A stretch of DNA of 14,811 nt from Brevundimonas sp. UBA5866 (GTDB taxonomy: Bacteria > Pseudomonadota > Alphaproteobacteria > Caulobacterales > Caulobacteraceae). Position 1 is the stretch's first letter; each line of letters begins with the position of its first letter. A model generated the notes under the pieces. That model saw nothing but the letters and a program-made list of their open reading frames with translations. It was not told the origin of the DNA and searched no databases. Where the stretch lies: assembly GCF_002432125.1 (NCBI RefSeq), contig NZ_DJFS01000033.1, forward strand, positions 1 through 14,811. Direction: 5' to 3'. The translations under genes were made by a program, and so were the position numbers. This document shows positions 13,374 to 14,811 of this stretch, one piece after another.

Positions 13374-14135
13374 TCAGTAGCCCCGCTGGGCGATATAGGC
13401 CTCAAGCGCTGCAATACGGGTCTGGTCCGACGGGTGTGTGGATGCGAACTCCGGCGTGCCCGCGCGATTCTGGGCTGCGGCCATCGCTTGCCACAGCGTA
13501 ATGGATTCGCGTGCGCGGTACCCGGCGCGGGTCATATAGTCGATGCCCAGACGGTCTGCTTCCAGCTCATGCCTGCGCGAGAACGGCAGTAGGAAGCCCA
13601 ATTGCGCCCCCAGTCCGCCGAACGCACCGACCGCCTGGCCATAGTCCCCTGCCCCGCGTTGCACCGCGCCCAAGGCCAATTGCGTCAGGCTGCTGGTGCT
13701 GGTGCGCTCGGCAGCGTGGCGGCCCACCACATGAGCCACCTCATGACCGATGACCGTTGCCAGCTGGTCGTCATTGCGCGTCATACGAAGCAAACCGGTC
13801 GTTACGCCCATGTGGCCCGAAGGCAGGACGAATGCGTTCGGCACCTGGTCTTCGAACACGGCATAGGTCCATTGGCGGTTTTGTAGCCCCGCCGCCTGAA
13901 CGATACGGTTGCCGACCTGACGCACGCGATCGTTCATCGCACGGTCGTTCGACTGTTTCTGTGTGCGCAGTATCTGTTCCCAGGCGGCCACCGAGGCCTG
14001 CTCCAAAGCACGGTCATCAACGATGACCACCTGGTTGCGCCCCAAGGTATCATTGTAAGCACACCCCGCGACCAAACCGGTGCCCAGCAAAGCCGCGATG
14101 AGGCCGGTACGGGCGAAGGTGGTTCTGATGCGCAT
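13374..14135 (-). CDS. M48 family zinc metalloprotease, lipoprotein (LoiP/YggG-like)
   Basis: A 253-residue protein starting MRIRTTFART with a hydrophobic signal segment and a lipobox LVAGC (lipidated C25, followed by Ala, which favours the outer membrane). The protease domain has HEVAH in IGHEVAHVVGRHAAE (zinc ligands H131, H135, catalytic E132) and a downstream E-x-E-A-D motif (190-194) that supplies the third ligand; the THPSDQTRIAAL segment near the end is typical for M48. There are no TPR repeats, so it resembles LoiP and not BepA. The role is probably cleavage of misfolded or misassembled outer-membrane proteins in the periplasm. The ATG at 14135 was preferred; ATG at 14144 would add three residues. 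It lies downstream of tonB but is separated by a terminator. Confidence 0.92.
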   Translation of the reverse strand: MRIRTTFARTGLIAALLGTGLVAGCAYNDTLGRNQVVIVDDRALEQASVAAWEQILRTQKQSNDRAMNDRVRQVGNRIVQAAGLQNRQWTYAVFEDQVPNAFVLPSGHMGVTTGLLRMTRNDDQLATVIGHEVAHVVGRHAAERTSTSSLTQLALGAVQRGAGDYGQAVGAFGGLGAQLGFLLPFSRRHELEADRLGIDYMTRAGYRARESITLWQAMAAAQNRAGTPEFASTHPSDQTRIAALEAYIAQRGY

Positions 14136-14219
14136 GATATCCATTTCCCAAGAATCGACGGCGTACAGCCGATAAAAATCTGCCTTAGTGCCGCAACGCG
14201 CATAATGGCAATCCGGCTC

Positions 14220-14229
14220 CGAACGTTCG
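14220..14229. promoter_or_regulatory. Perfect 10-bp palindrome upstream of the M48 protease gene
   Basis: CGAACGTTCG is self-complementary and lies about 85 bases upstream of the M48 start, between it and the tonB terminator. It contains GAAC/GTTC but without the spacing of an alphaproteobacterial LexA box (GTTC-N7-GTTC). It may be an operator or chance. Confidence 0.25.
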
Positions 14230-14236
14230 TTACCGC

Positions 14237-14272
14237 ACAAAGAAAAAGCGCCCCGGCCGAAGCCGGAGCGCT
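14237..14272 (-). terminator. Rho-independent terminator of the TonB gene
   Basis: Read on the - strand, AGCGCTCCGGC (14272-14262), loop TTCG, GCCGGGGCGCT (14257-14247) forms an 11-bp stem with one U-G wobble, closed by a C(TTCG)G tetraloop, followed by TTTTTCTTTG. It begins about 30 bases after the tonB stop. Confidence 0.92.
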
Positions 14273-14302
14273 CTGTCTTTTTGCAGACGTTCTACGCTGG
14301 AC

Positions 14303-14811
14303 TTAGTCGCCCAGGTTGAACGGCACGCGTACGGTGAACTTGGCGTTCGTCGCAGCACCGTCAACGGTACGCGGCGAAAGCTGGCCACGTTGCACGATAC
14401 GTTGTGCAGCTTGACCAAAGCCCATGCCGGACGGGCTTTCTTCAATCGTACGGCAGCCTTCCGGACGGCCGCTCGGGGTCACGGTGCACTCCACCACGGC
14501 ATAACCACCGACACCACGGTCGAGGGCACGCTGCGGGAAGTCACGCTCGGTCGGACGCGGAGCGCGCGACCATTGCGGGTTCGTGATCACCGAAGCTTTC
14601 GGCGGAGGCGGCGGTGCCGGCGGAGCCGGAGGCGGCGGCGGGCCTTGGACCACAACCGGAGGACCTTCGTATTCACGACGGTCTTCCTTCTTGGTCGGCT
14701 CGACGTCGACAGTCACCGGCGGCGCGATGTCCGTAACCACCGGTTCGCGCACCTGAAGCTTAGGCGGCGGCGGGGTATCGGTCGGCGGCGGCGGCGGCGG
14801 CGGCGGCGGAG
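14303..14811 (-). CDS. tonB: TonB family energy transducer (C-terminal part, N-terminus outside window)
   Basis: The frame is open to the right edge, giving 169 residues to the TAA at 14303; the membrane anchor is not seen. The visible part begins with a poly-proline run (nine Pro, then TDTPPPPKLQV), continues with REPVVTDIAPPVTVDVEPTK, a Lys/Glu/Arg patch and a second Pro-rich stretch (GPPPPPAPPAPPPPP), then a TonB C-terminal domain: FPQRALDRGVGGYAVVECTV, TPSGRPEGCRTIEESPSG and the closing TVRVPFNL. Proline-rich spacer plus this domain is the architecture of TonB, which spans the periplasm and drives TonB-dependent outer-membrane receptors using ExbB/ExbD. Two cysteines in the C-terminal domain may form a disulphide. 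ExbB/ExbD are not in the window, and Caulobacterales carry several TonB paralogues, so the precise paralogue is open. Confidence 0.92.
   Translation of the reverse strand, partial: PPPPPPPPPTDTPPPPKLQVREPVVTDIAPPVTVDVEPTKKEDRREYEGPPVVVQGPPPPPAPPAPPPPPKASVITNPQWSRAPRPTERDFPQRALDRGVGGYAVVECTVTPSGRPEGCRTIEESPSGMGFGQAAQRIVQRGQLSPRTVDGAATNAKFTVRVPFNLGD
14783..14809. repeat. (CGG)9 trinucleotide repeat inside tonB
   Basis: Nine perfect CGG units on the + strand, read as nine CCG proline codons of tonB on the - strand. A slipped repeat unit would change linker length without shifting frame. Confidence 0.9.

Noticed and set aside
14220..14240. LexA/SOS box near GAACGTTCG
   Set aside because: The alphaproteobacterial box needs GTTC-N7-GTTC; the second half-site is absent.
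14590..14645. GC-rich triplet repeats as a CRISPR or regulatory repeat array
   Set aside because: They are in-frame proline codons of the TonB spacer, with no unique spacers between units.

Overview
The window looks like chromosomal DNA of a GC-rich alphaproteobacterium, most likely of the order Caulobacterales; the genus cannot be fixed from this stretch. The evidence is indirect: (i) the tRNA-His gene lacks an encoded G-1 and has discriminator A73, as known for a large alphaproteobacterial clade; (ii) the order DUF1285 - Nudix CoA-pyrophosphatase-type protein - CCA-adding enzyme is typical of alphaproteobacteria; (iii) GANTC, the CcrM methylation site, is sparse in genes but present in many gene junctions; (iv) a DUF2793 phage/GTA-type protein and a two-cysteine TonB C-terminal domain fit the same group.

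Layout, left to right. The 5' part of a DUF2793/glycine-rich structural protein leaves the left edge (- strand, 1-547). A membrane-anchored endonuclease/exonuclease/phosphatase (EEP) protein (+, 726-1694) converges on a tightly packed - strand operon: GNAT acetyltransferase, DUF1285 protein, Nudix hydrolase, CCA tRNA nucleotidyltransferase (4657 down to 1660). Next, on the - strand, a metallo-beta-lactamase-fold hydrolase is translationally coupled to an ECI2-like enoyl-CoA isomerase (6603 down to 4757). A divergent intergenic region with a large inverted repeat leads to an exported protein with twelve cysteines in three repeats (6729-7691, +) and a strong terminator. Then come exodeoxyribonuclease III, a membrane-anchored protein of unknown function and an RNase H-like protein of unknown function (7796-10146, +), ending at a bidirectional terminator. 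Beyond it are a LiuC-like enoyl-CoA hydratase with an N-terminal extension (-), a divergent cNMP-domain/patatin phospholipase (+), a second bidirectional terminator, tRNA-His (-), an M48 lipoprotein protease (-) and the C-terminal part of a TonB protein (-) that leaves the right edge.

Most of this is housekeeping or accessory metabolism: tRNA 3'-end maturation, nucleotide clean-up, acyl-CoA breakdown, DNA repair, lipid and envelope turnover. No insertion sequence, CRISPR array, rRNA or complete prophage is visible. The parts least explained by known biology are the exported protein with three four-cysteine units, the RNase H-like and membrane protein pair downstream of xthA, and the DUF2793 gene, which may be a detached tail-fibre locus of a gene transfer agent or the edge of a prophage. 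No convincing new multi-gene system is visible within these limits.
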